In this document: piece after piece, positions 1 to 5,896 of the stretch
Position numbering within the stretch: position 1 is the first letter of the stretch
How the letters are laid out: every line of letters begins with the position of its first letter
DNA from: Thermoplasmata archaeon
GTDB lineage: Archaea; Thermoplasmatota; Thermoplasmata; Lutacidiplasmatales; UBA184
DNA: 7,607 nt
Assembly: GCA_030044475.1 (NCBI GenBank)
Contig: JASHVP010000129.1
Coordinates: forward strand, 1 to 7,607
Direction: 5' to 3'
Program-made: the position numbers and the translations under genes
Notes under the pieces: model-generated
What the model was told of the DNA's origin: nothing
Databases searched by the model: none
Seen by the model: the letters and a program-made list of their open reading frames with translations, nothing else

Positions 1-1067
1 TCGAAGTAGCTGACCGTGACGCCGCCCGCGTTCGCGAGGATGTCCGGCAGCACGGTGATCTTCTTCTCGAAGAGGACCTTGTCCGCCTCGGGGAGCGTCG
101 GGCCGTTCGCGGCCTCCGCGACGATCTTCGCCTTGACGTTGCCCGCGTTCTTGCCGGTCAGCTGGTTCTCGAGCGCGGCGGGGATCAGGACGTCCGCCTT
201 GACCTCGAGGATCTCCTCGTTGGAGATCGGCTTCGACCCGGGGAACCCGACGACCGACCCGGTCTTCGCCTTGTGGGCCTCGACGGCCTTCGGGTTCAGT
301 CCGTCGGCCTTCTGGATCCCGCCCTTCGAGTCGGAGACCGCGACGATCGTCGCGCCCTGCTCATCGTGGAGGATGTTCGCCGCGACGCTCCCCGCGTTGC
401 CGAACCCCTGGACCGCCACCGTCCCGCCCTTGACGCGGACGCCCGCGTCCTTCGCCGCCTCGCGGATGACGTAGGCGCAGCCCCGGCCGGTCGCTTCGCC
501 CCGGCCCTCGCTCCCCCCGAGCGAGATCGGCTTGCCCGTCACGACGCCCGGGACGCTGTAGCCCCGCTGCATCGAGTACGTGTCCATGATCCACGCCATC
601 GTCTGGCTGTCGGTGTAGACGTCGGGCGCGGGAATGTCGATCTCGGGCCCGATGATCCCCGAGATCTCGCTCGCGTAGCGCCGGGTGAGCCGTTCGAGCT
701 CGCCCTTCGAGAGGTGCTTCGGGTCGCAGATGACGCCGCCCTTCGCTCCGCCGTACGGGATGTTGACGACGGCGCACTTCCAGGTCATCCAGGCGGCGAG
801 CGCCCGCACCTCGTCGAGGGAGACCTGCGGGTGGTAGCGGATCCCGCCCTTGGTGGGGCCCCGGGCCATGTTGTACTGCACCCGGTACCCGGTGTACACC
901 CGGTACGAGTTGTCGTCCATCCGGACCGGGAAGTTGACGGTCAACTCCCGCTTCGGGTGCTTCAGCACCTCGCGGGTGCCGCCGTCGAGGGAGAGAAGGT
1001 CGGCGACGATGTCGATCTGCTGCTTGGCGGTCTCGAACGGGTTGATGGAAGATCCGTTGTTCGGCAT
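1..1067 (-). CDS. gdhA: Glutamate dehydrogenase, C-terminus cut by window edge
   Basis: Catalyses reversible oxidative deamination of glutamate to 2-oxoglutarate and ammonia with NAD(P)+ in the cytoplasm, linking amino-acid use to the TCA cycle. The 355 visible residues begin MPNNGSSINPFE. The dimerisation/substrate domain (about 1-185) carries GPTKGGIR (70-77), MTWK (94-97), PYGGAKGGV (104-112) with the presumed catalytic lysine at 109, and PAPDVYTD (146-153) with the conserved Asp at 149. The Rossmann domain follows, with GFGNAG at 221-226 and SDSKGG at 245-250, then NGPTLPEAD and the start of the C-terminal helices (LANAGGVTVSYF). The family is usually about 415-430 residues, so roughly 60-75 are missing off the left edge. 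The ATG at 1067 matches the expected N-terminus. It lies 35 nt downstream of thiL on the same strand, so co-transcription is likely. Coenzyme preference cannot be read reliably. Motif assignments are known family features; identity is very secure. Confidence 0.97.
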   Translation of the reverse strand, partial: MPNNGSSINPFETAKQQIDIVADLLSLDGGTREVLKHPKRELTVNFPVRMDDNSYRVYTGYRVQYNMARGPTKGGIRYHPQVSLDEVRALAAWMTWKCAVVNIPYGGAKGGVICDPKHLSKGELERLTRRYASEISGIIGPEIDIPAPDVYTDSQTMAWIMDTYSMQRGYSVPGVVTGKPISLGGSEGRGEATGRGCAYVIREAAKDAGVRVKGGTVAVQGFGNAGSVAANILHDEQGATIVAVSDSKGGIQKADGLNPKAVEAHKAKTGSVVGFPGSKPISNEEILEVKADVLIPAALENQLTGKNAGNVKAKIVAEAANGPTLPEADKVLFEKKITVLPDILANAGGVTVSYF

Positions 1068-1102
1068 AGAGGGCCTCGCCCGAGCGATGGACCTGCGCTG
1101 GG

Positions 1103-2140
1103 CTACTTGAACGTAACGTCAACTCTGTGACGGTGACGCACGGGGCTCCGCGGGACCGACCGGGGACCCCCGGTCGCGAACGGTCGCCAGCCGCCCTCGG
1201 GCATCGGCTCCCGACCCCGTCGGCCAACGATCCACGCCCCGCGTCCGGATTCCACCCGGCCGATCTCGGTGAGCCGGCCCCCGGACCTCCGCACCGCCGC
1301 CCGGGCCGCCCTCCATCGGCGCCGCGGGATCGCGGCGAGCAGCTCGTAGTCCCCTCCGAAGAAGCCAACGGAGCGACGGGCGGCCGCGCTCGCCCGACGG
1401 GCGACGTCCGCGACCCACGGAAGCCGGGCCTCGTCGATCACGACGGCGACGCGGCTCGCCGCCGCCAGGAGGTGCGCGCTGTCGGCCAGTCCGTCGGACG
1501 TATCGAGCATCGCGTCCGCGAACCGGCCGAGCGCGATCCCCTCGGCGACCCGGGGACGGATGTCGAGGAGGCCGACGGGCGCGTCCCGCGCGCCCGCTCG
1601 AAGCCGTTGCTCCGCGGCGCCGCCGCGGCCGACCTCGCCGGTCGTGGCGAGGAGGTCGCCCGGCCGGGCCCCGGTGCGGGGAGCGAGGCGGTCGGCCCAG
1701 CCCCACCCGACGACCGTGCTCACCACCGTCCGGACCGGCGACGGCTTCGTATCCCCGCCGATCACATGCGCCCCGACGCGCGCGGCCGCCCGTTCCGCCC
1801 CGAGCACGACGGCCTCCACCCACGCCGCGGGACTTCCGGGAGGGACCAGGACGGCCAGCAATACCGCCCGGGGCTGCGCTCCCTTCGCCGCCGTGTCGGA
1901 AAGGCTGACCCCGGCCGCGGCCGCCCCGACGCGGAGCGGCGGGGCCTCGGGGAGGAAGTGGGTGCCCTCGACGAGCGAGTCGGTCGTCAGGACCGCGACC
2001 CGGCCCGGCGGAGGGCGGAGCGCGGCCGCGTCGTCTCCGATCGGGAGCAACCCGGCCCGTCCCGCGGGGAGCGTCCGGGCGAGCCGGGCGACGAGCTCGC
2101 GCTCGCCGATCGTCCGCGCCCTCCGGCCCGGCGCGCCCAT
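1103..2140 (-). CDS. thiL: Thiamine-monophosphate kinase (ThiL)
   Basis: Phosphorylates thiamine monophosphate with ATP to thiamine diphosphate, the active cofactor. The protein has 345 residues, slightly longer than the usual 300-330, and shows the AIR-synthase-like fold in order: IGDDAAAL (34-41), TTDSLVEGTHFL (52-63), SLSDTAAKGA (79-88), GGDT (128-131), GDLLATTGEVG (161-171), DTSDGLADS (213-221) and GGDYELL (262-268). The acidic residues in these motifs bind Mg-ATP in the family. I chose the ATG at 2140, 4 nt after the acyl-CoA dehydrogenase stop. A further ATG at 2188 would overlap that gene by 44 nt and only adds a Ser/Arg-rich string. The start has at best a weak AGG-type ribosome site, suggesting translational coupling. 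Oddities are Gly in place of the common Glu before DYEL, and a basic tail after about residue 322 (PRSVPRSPVRHRHRV) that lies beyond the usual end of the family. Family assignment is secure. Confidence 0.93.
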   Translation of the reverse strand: MGAPGRRARTIGERELVARLARTLPAGRAGLLPIGDDAAALRPPPGRVAVLTTDSLVEGTHFLPEAPPLRVGAAAAGVSLSDTAAKGAQPRAVLLAVLVPPGSPAAWVEAVVLGAERAAARVGAHVIGGDTKPSPVRTVVSTVVGWGWADRLAPRTGARPGDLLATTGEVGRGGAAEQRLRAGARDAPVGLLDIRPRVAEGIALGRFADAMLDTSDGLADSAHLLAAASRVAVVIDEARLPWVADVARRASAAARRSVGFFGGDYELLAAIPRRRWRAARAAVRRSGGRLTEIGRVESGRGAWIVGRRGREPMPEGGWRPFATGGPRSVPRSPVRHRHRVDVTFK

Positions 2141-2144
2141 CGAC

Positions 2145-3335
2145 CTACGGATACGGGAGGAACTCCTTCCCGAGGAGCTCCCGGCCAAGGATGATCCGCA
2201 TGATGTTGAGGCCGCCCTCCGCTCCGACCAGGTAGCTCATCACGCCGCGGAGCCCGAGCTCGAGGCCGACGTCCTTCGTGTACCCCGCGGCTCCGAACCA
2301 CATCATCACCCGCTTCACGCACTCGAACGCGATCGGGGGGGCCGTCAGCTTCACGGCCGCGACGGCCCGGTCGACCTCCGACCGGTGCGAGTGATCGCCC
2401 TGCAGGGTGTACGTGTCGAGGAGCCAGGCCGCCCGACGGCATTGCCACTTCACGGCCTCGACCTGGGTGAACAGGTCGACCAGCTCGAACTGGATCCCCT
2501 CGAACTTGGCGAGCGGGGCGCCGAAGGCGGACCGCTCCTTGATGTACGCCATCCCGGTCTCGAGGGCCCGCTCCGCCGCGCCGATGCAGGCCGCGCTGAC
2601 GAAGGTCCGCGCGACGGAGAACCCTTCCATCGCGACCCCGAACCCCTTGCCCTCGGGCCCGACGAGGTGGGCCGCGGGGACCCGTGCGTCCGCGTAGGTG
2701 AGGCCGCCGGTCGAGATTCCCATCCGGCCCATGTTCTGGAACCGCTGCGTCGCGATCCCGGGGGAGTTCGTCGGGACGTAGAGGAAGTTGAACCCTCCCT
2801 CCGCCGACTTCGTGAGCGTCAGGTGGCCGCCGCCCAGCGACTTCGCCTCCTCGACGCCGGAGACGAACGCCTTCTCGCCCCGGAGGACGAACCCGTCCCC
2901 GTCGCGGTGAGAGGTGGTGCGCATCCCCGCCAAGTCGCTCCCTCCGGTGGGCTCGGTCGTCGCGATCCCGAGGAAGGCGTTCCCGGCGCAGACCGGGGGG
3001 AGGACCTCCCGTTTCACGCCCTCCGAGCCGTGCCGCGCGAGGATGTGGCCCCAGCCCGCCTCCAGCAGGAAGAACACCGCGGTCGCCATCGAGAAGTCGC
3101 CCCGTCCCACTTCCTCGGCGGCGAGCTCGGTCAGGACCGCGGACGCCCCCATCCCACCGTACTCCTCCGGCACCGGCATCGCCAGCAGCCCGAGGTGGGC
3201 CATCTCGCGGAGCACCTCCGCGGGGATCCGGCCGTCCGCGTCGATCCGCTTCTCGTGGGCGCGGAGCACGCGGTCACCGAACTTCCGGACCGCGGTCTGG
3301 AACGCCTCCTCCTCGTCGGTCAGCCGGAAGTCCAT
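2145..3335 (-). CDS. Acyl-CoA dehydrogenase (FAD-dependent)
   Basis: Oxidises an acyl-CoA to the trans-2-enoyl-CoA with FAD, passing electrons to electron-transferring flavoprotein; a step of fatty-acid, branched-chain amino-acid or aromatic-acid breakdown. It is 396 residues, a typical full length. The N-terminal helical domain (about 1-120, MDFRLTDEEEAF, LAMPVPEEYGGMG) is followed by the beta domain with the flavin-contacting ATTEPTGGSDLAG (125-137) and GEKAFVSG (153-160), then the C-terminal helices with ERSAFGAPLAKFEGIQF (267-283). AEGGLNIMR (372-380) sits where short/medium-chain enzymes have YEGT; Glu373 is the likely catalytic base. The substrate cannot be told from sequence. No electron-transfer flavoprotein, thiolase or enoyl-CoA hydratase gene lies in the window. 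It is the first gene of the minus-strand group and has no Shine-Dalgarno sequence before its ATG, fitting a leaderless or short-leader transcript. Family assignment is secure; the specific activity is open. Confidence 0.95.
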   Translation of the reverse strand: MDFRLTDEEEAFQTAVRKFGDRVLRAHEKRIDADGRIPAEVLREMAHLGLLAMPVPEEYGGMGASAVLTELAAEEVGRGDFSMATAVFFLLEAGWGHILARHGSEGVKREVLPPVCAGNAFLGIATTEPTGGSDLAGMRTTSHRDGDGFVLRGEKAFVSGVEEAKSLGGGHLTLTKSAEGGFNFLYVPTNSPGIATQRFQNMGRMGISTGGLTYADARVPAAHLVGPEGKGFGVAMEGFSVARTFVSAACIGAAERALETGMAYIKERSAFGAPLAKFEGIQFELVDLFTQVEAVKWQCRRAAWLLDTYTLQGDHSHRSEVDRAVAAVKLTAPPIAFECVKRVMMWFGAAGYTKDVGLELGLRGVMSYLVGAEGGLNIMRIILGRELLGKEFLPYP

Positions 3336-3361
3336 GGGTCGCGGCGTGGGACCTCTCCCGG

Positions 3362-3372
3362 GGGAAAAAGCG
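3362..3372 (-). promoter_or_regulatory. Candidate box A (TATA) for acyl-CoA dehydrogenase transcript
   Basis: On the minus strand this reads CGCTTTTTCCC, the main T-rich patch in the GC-rich intergenic region. Its centre is about 32 nt upstream of the acyl-CoA dehydrogenase ATG. Archaeal TATA boxes sit about 25-28 nt before the transcription start, so the leader would be only a few bases, in keeping with the absence of a Shine-Dalgarno sequence there. The match to the archaeal consensus is loose (a run of T rather than TTTATATA), so this is inference. Confidence 0.35.
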
Positions 3373-3402
3373 TTCGGGGGGCGCCCGCCGGCGACGCGAG
3401 CG

Positions 3403-3410
3403 CTTTATGG
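3403..3410 (+). promoter_or_regulatory. Candidate box A (TATA) for GAPDH
   Basis: CTTTATGG is a partial match to the archaeal TATA consensus, centred about 37 nt before the GTG start of the GAPDH gene. A start site 25-28 nt downstream would fall near 3432, inside the Shine-Dalgarno sequence at 3426-3436 and cutting it. Either this is not the promoter, or an upstream element such as the A-run at 3365-3369 is used instead. Both readings are tentative. Confidence 0.3.
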
Positions 3411-3425
3411 ATGGACCGCTCCGCA

Positions 3426-3436
3426 GGGAGGAGGAG
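3426..3436 (+). promoter_or_regulatory. Shine-Dalgarno sequence deciding the GAPDH GTG start
   Basis: GGGAGGAGGAG ends 6 nt before GTG 3443. It is the clearest ribosome-binding site in the window, and it supports the GTG over an in-frame ATG at 3407 that lies inside the TATA-like element and would add 12 residues unlike any GAPDH N-terminus. Confidence 0.75.
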
Positions 3437-3442
3437 CGGCAC

Positions 3443-4465
3443 GTGAAGGTCCGGGTCGCCGTCAACGGGTTTGGGACCATCGGGAAGCGCGTCGCGGACG
3501 CGATCGCCCGGCAGCCCGACATGACGCTCGTCGGCGTCACCAAGACCCGCCCGAGCTTCGAGGCCGGACGCGCCCGCGAGAAGGGGTACCCGCTCTTCGT
3601 CGCCGGGTCGGCGGACGTCGCCGAGTTCGAGAAGGCCGGCCTGCCGGTCGCGGGTACCCTCGCCGACCTCCTCGGGAGGGTCGACCTCGTGGTCGACGCC
3701 GCCCCCGACAAGGTCGGGAAGGAGAACCGACGACTCTACGAGGCCGCCGGCGTGAAGGCGATCTTCCAGGGTGGCGAGAAGGCGGACGTCGCGGAGGTGT
3801 CGTTCAACGCCCTCGGCAACTTCGCGGCCGCACGCGGGAAGCGGTTCGTCCGGGTCGTCTCCTGCAATACCACCGGCCTCGCCCGCGCCGCCTCCGTCCT
3901 TCGGCCGGCGTGGGGGATCGGCCGCTGGGACGCGACGCTGGTGCGGCGGGCGTCGGACCCGGCCGAGTCGAAGAAGGGGCCGATCAACGGCATCCTGCCG
4001 ACGTTCCATCTCCCGTCCCACCACGGGCCGGACGTCCGGACGATCTTCCCGGACCTTCCGATCGCGACGACCGCCGTCGTCGTCCCGACGACCCTCATGC
4101 ACGTGCACGTCAATCACGTCCGCCTCGAGCGCGCTCCGGCGGACGTCGCGGAGGTGCTCGCGGCGTTCCGACGGACCCCCCGGTTCCACCTGTTCGCCCC
4201 CTGGGAACGGGTCGACGGGACCCCGCAGGTGATGGAGTATGCCCGCGACCGGGGGATCGGGTTCAACGACATGATGGAGAACGTGATCTGGGAGGACGGG
4301 GTCCGGCTCGACGACCGCGACCTGTACTTCTTCCAGGCGATCCACCAGGAGTCGATCGTGGTCCCGGAGAACATCGACGCGATCCGGGCGATGTTGGACC
4401 TCGCCCCGGACGCGGCGACCTCGATCGCGCGGACCGACCGGGCGCTCGGACTCGCGCCGGCGTAG
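3443..4465 (+). CDS. gap: Glyceraldehyde-3-phosphate dehydrogenase, archaeal class II
   Basis: Interconverts glyceraldehyde-3-phosphate and 1,3-bisphosphoglycerate with NAD(P)+ and phosphate; in many archaea it serves mainly gluconeogenesis. The 340 residues match the usual length of the archaeal homotetrameric enzyme. The N-terminal Rossmann fold begins MKVRVAVNGFGTIGKRVADA, with the GFGTIG dinucleotide loop at 9-14. VVDAAPDKVG follows at 83-92. The catalytic cysteine is Cys141 in SCNTTG (140-145), and PTFHLPSHHGPDVRT (186-200) and VPTTLMHVH (214-222) are the characteristic archaeal motifs, with a His of the latter (about 220) the likely catalytic base. The C-terminal region is intact (PENIDAIRAML at 308-318). 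Start is GTG, chosen from the ribosome-binding site and the family N-terminus. It is transcribed away from the acyl-CoA dehydrogenase and is followed after 70 nt by rpo7, which appears to have its own promoter. Assignment is very secure. Confidence 0.96.
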   Translation: MKVRVAVNGFGTIGKRVADAIARQPDMTLVGVTKTRPSFEAGRAREKGYPLFVAGSADVAEFEKAGLPVAGTLADLLGRVDLVVDAAPDKVGKENRRLYEAAGVKAIFQGGEKADVAEVSFNALGNFAAARGKRFVRVVSCNTTGLARAASVLRPAWGIGRWDATLVRRASDPAESKKGPINGILPTFHLPSHHGPDVRTIFPDLPIATTAVVVPTTLMHVHVNHVRLERAPADVAEVLAAFRRTPRFHLFAPWERVDGTPQVMEYARDRGIGFNDMMENVIWEDGVRLDDRDLYFFQAIHQESIVVPENIDAIRAMLDLAPDAATSIARTDRALGLAPA

Positions 4466-4503
4466 CGTCGCGCCCCGCCCCGCCCTCGGCCGCGACCCCA
4501 ACC

Positions 4504-4511
4504 ATCAAATA
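4504..4511 (+). promoter_or_regulatory. Box A (TATA) of the rpo7 operon, probable leaderless start
   Basis: ATCAAATA is the only AT-rich patch in an otherwise GC-only 70-nt spacer between gap and rpo7. Its centre is about 28 nt upstream of the rpo7 ATG (4536), just the distance expected if transcription begins at or next to the start codon. No Shine-Dalgarno sequence is visible between it and the ATG. The likely reading is a leaderless transcript for the information-processing operon; the start site itself is inferred. Confidence 0.6.
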
Positions 4512-4535
4512 GCGGCCCCCGCTCGCGCGCCGCAC

Positions 4536-5174
4536 ATGTACTATCTGGACCACCGGCGGGACGTCGTCCGGATCCCGCCGGAGCGGCTCGGCCCCGAGCT
4601 GGCGAACGTCCTGACGGAGCTCGCCCAGCAGCAGTTCGAAGGGAAGCTCGTCGACGGGCAGAACCTCGCGGTGACGATCCGCGAGGTCCGCCCGATCGGC
4701 GAGGGGCACATCATCCACGGCGACGGCGGCGTCTACCAGGAGGTCGAGTACGAGGCCCTCCTCTTCCGGCCCGAGATCCAGGAGGTCGTGGAGGGGGCGG
4801 TCGTCGAGATCCGGAAGTTCGGGGCGTTCGTCCGATTTGGACCGCTCGACGGCCTCCTCCACGTCTCGCAGATCATGGACGACCGGGTGAACATCGACGA
4901 GCACAATCAGCGGCTCGTCGGGGTCGAGTCGAAGAAGGATCTCAAGGTCGGCTACAAGGTCCGGGCGAGGGTCGTCTCGCTCTCCCTCTCCGAGATCTCC
5001 CCGCGCGACAGCCGGATCGGCCTCACGATGCGGCAGCCGGCGCTCGGACGGTTCGAGTGGATCGTCGACGCCCACAAGCGCGCCGACGAGAAGTCGGGGA
5101 AGCGGCCGGCCCCCGCGGGCGGCAAGAAGGTGCCGGCGAAGCCCGCCGCGAAGGAGCCGGCGGCGGCCGGATGA
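4536..5174 (+). CDS. rpo7: DNA-directed RNA polymerase subunit Rpo7 (RpoE1/E')
   Basis: Stalk subunit of archaeal RNA polymerase, orthologous to eukaryotic Rpb7. With Rpo4 it forms the protruding stalk that aids promoter opening and binds emerging RNA. The N-terminal tip domain (about 1-80: MYYLDHRRDVVRIPPERLG, EGHIIHGDGGVYQEVEYEALLFRPE) is followed by an S1/OB RNA-binding domain (about 82-166: VEGAVVEIRKFGAFVRFGPL, LLHVSQIMDD, KVGYKVRARVV). The conserved end IGLTMRQPALGRFEWI occurs at 161-176. The protein is 212 residues against the usual 180-190; the surplus is a Lys/Pro/Ala-rich tail from about 181 onward (KRPAPAGGKKVPAKPAAKE). The ATG at 4536 gives the canonical MYYL start. First gene of the operon, 4 nt before spt4. 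Assignment is very secure; the tail's role is unknown. Confidence 0.97.
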   Translation: MYYLDHRRDVVRIPPERLGPELANVLTELAQQQFEGKLVDGQNLAVTIREVRPIGEGHIIHGDGGVYQEVEYEALLFRPEIQEVVEGAVVEIRKFGAFVRFGPLDGLLHVSQIMDDRVNIDEHNQRLVGVESKKDLKVGYKVRARVVSLSLSEISPRDSRIGLTMRQPALGRFEWIVDAHKRADEKSGKRPAPAGGKKVPAKPAAKEPAAAG

Positions 5175-5178
5175 GACG

Positions 5179-5364
5179 ATGCTCAACCTCAAGGCGTGCA
5201 AGAACTGCAACACGATCACCGAGGCCGCCAAGTGCCCCCGGTGCGGCGGCGAGACGTCGCGCGAGTGGCAAGGGTACCTCATCGTGATCGACCCCGAGAA
5301 ATCCGAGATCGCCCGGAAGATGGGGATCCATGCCGCCGGCCGGTACGCGCTCCGCGTCAAGTGA
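5179..5364 (+). CDS. spt4: Transcription elongation factor Spt4 (RpoE2/E'')
   Basis: Small zinc protein that partners Spt5 (NusG-like) on the RNA polymerase clamp to promote processive elongation. All 61 residues, MLNLKACKNCNTIT onward, match the archaeal family length. The zinc site is formed by Cys7, Cys10, Cys19 and Cys22 (CKNC and CPRCGG). SREWQGYLIVIDPEKSEIARKMGI is the typical C-terminal core that contacts Spt5. It starts 4 nt after the rpo7 stop, and its last 35 nt overlap the following dephospho-CoA kinase gene in another frame. The rpo7-spt4 pairing is a long-known archaeal arrangement. Spt5 is not in this window. Confidence 0.96.
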   Translation: MLNLKACKNCNTITEAAKCPRCGGETSREWQGYLIVIDPEKSEIARKMGIHAAGRYALRVK

Positions 5365-5896
5365 CGATCGCGCCTGGGCGGTCCCCGCGTCGCTGCGAGC
5401 GACCCTCGCCGAGCGGTACGGACCCGTCTTCTCCGGCGCGGAGGCGGATCGCCGGCTGCGGGCGCTGGGCACCTTCGGCGCGTGCGGCGACCGGGTCACC
5501 GCGCGGGCGATCGAGCTCGACCACCTTCCGCTCGTCGGCATCGTCGACCTCAAGACCCGGCGCCACGAGCCGGTCGACCCCGCCGTCTTCCGGCCGCTCG
5601 CAGCCCGCGGGCACCGGCGGGTCCGGAACCCTCCCGGCCTCCTGACCGAAGCGCTCCGGGCCGCCGTGCGCGAGATGGTCGACGGCGGCGGTGGGCTCCT
5701 CGAGGTCGACGGCGAGGAGGACCTGGGGTCGCTCGCGCTCGTCGAATCGCTTCCCGCCGGAGCGACCGTTATATACGGCATCCCAGGTGAGGGGGTCTCC
5801 TTCGTCCGCGTCGACGCGGCCGCGAAGGAACACGTGCGGCATCTGATCGCGCAGATGGAAGTTCGGAGGATCCCCGATGGAGATCACGATCGTTGA
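5330..5896 (+). CDS. GTP-dependent dephospho-CoA kinase (DUF359/COG1909)
   Basis: Carries out the last step of archaeal CoA synthesis, phosphorylating dephospho-CoA with GTP; this activity was established for the DUF359 protein of Thermococcus kodakarensis and is unrelated to bacterial CoaE. The 188 residues include GDRVTARA (53-60), LVGIVDLKTRR (68-78) with the conserved Asp73 and Lys75, RNPPGLLTEAL (99-109), VDGEEDL (126-132) with the acidic pair, and ATVIYGIPGEG (145-155). The usual form of the last motif has Gln where Ile151 stands. The ATG at 5330 is the only plausible start in frame before the conserved WAVPASLRATLAERYG, giving a 35-nt overlap with spt4; the first 14 or so residues are not conserved-looking. 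Its 3' end overlaps rps24e by 20 nt. These overlaps point to translational coupling. Family assignment is strong; the activity is by homology. Confidence 0.9.
   Translation: MPPAGTRSASSDDRAWAVPASLRATLAERYGPVFSGAEADRRLRALGTFGACGDRVTARAIELDHLPLVGIVDLKTRRHEPVDPAVFRPLAARGHRRVRNPPGLLTEALRAAVREMVDGGGGLLEVDGEEDLGSLALVESLPAGATVIYGIPGEGVSFVRVDAAAKEHVRHLIAQMEVRRIPDGDHDR
5769..5776 (+). promoter_or_regulatory. TATA-like element inside the dephospho-CoA kinase gene
   Basis: TTATATAC is the best match to the archaeal box A consensus in the window and lies inside coding sequence, 101 nt before the rps24e ATG. It is spelled by the codons GTT-ATA-TAC (Val147-Ile148-Tyr149). If used, transcription would begin near 5800 and give rps24e-rps27ae a leader of about 75-80 nt containing the GGAGGA ribosome site. 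It may equally be a by-product of the conserved VIYG motif. Confidence 0.3.
5865..5870 (+). promoter_or_regulatory. Shine-Dalgarno sequence of rps24e
   Basis: GGAGGA lies 6 nt before the rps24e ATG (5877), inside the 3' end of the dephospho-CoA kinase gene. It fixes the S24e start and shows that rps24e has its own ribosome entry despite overlapping the upstream gene. Confidence 0.75.

Noticed and set aside
2140..2188. ATG 2188 as start of ThiL
   Set aside because: It overlaps the acyl-CoA dehydrogenase by 44 nt and adds only a Ser/Arg-rich string; ATG 2140 sits 4 nt after the upstream stop.
3407..3442. ATG 3407 as start of GAPDH
   Set aside because: It adds 12 residues not seen in the family, lies within a TATA-like element and has no ribosome site. 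GTG 3443 has a strong Shine-Dalgarno sequence and gives the canonical MKVRVAVNGFG.
1560..3446. Long plus-strand open frame of 628 codons opposite thiL and the acyl-CoA dehydrogenase
   Set aside because: The minus-strand frames encode unmistakable ThiL and acyl-CoA dehydrogenase. The plus-strand product is Arg/Pro/Gly-rich with no recognisable motif, an effect of stop-codon scarcity in GC-rich DNA.
3320..4501. Minus-strand open frame of 393 codons opposite gap
   Set aside because: Composition is a mirror of the GAPDH codons, with no conserved motif; GAPDH on the plus strand is certain.
2914..4512. Plus-strand open frame of 532 codons spanning the acyl-CoA dehydrogenase 5' end, the intergenic region and gap
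   Set aside because: It crosses two well-supported genes in a wrong frame and yields Arg/Pro-rich sequence; stop depletion explains it.
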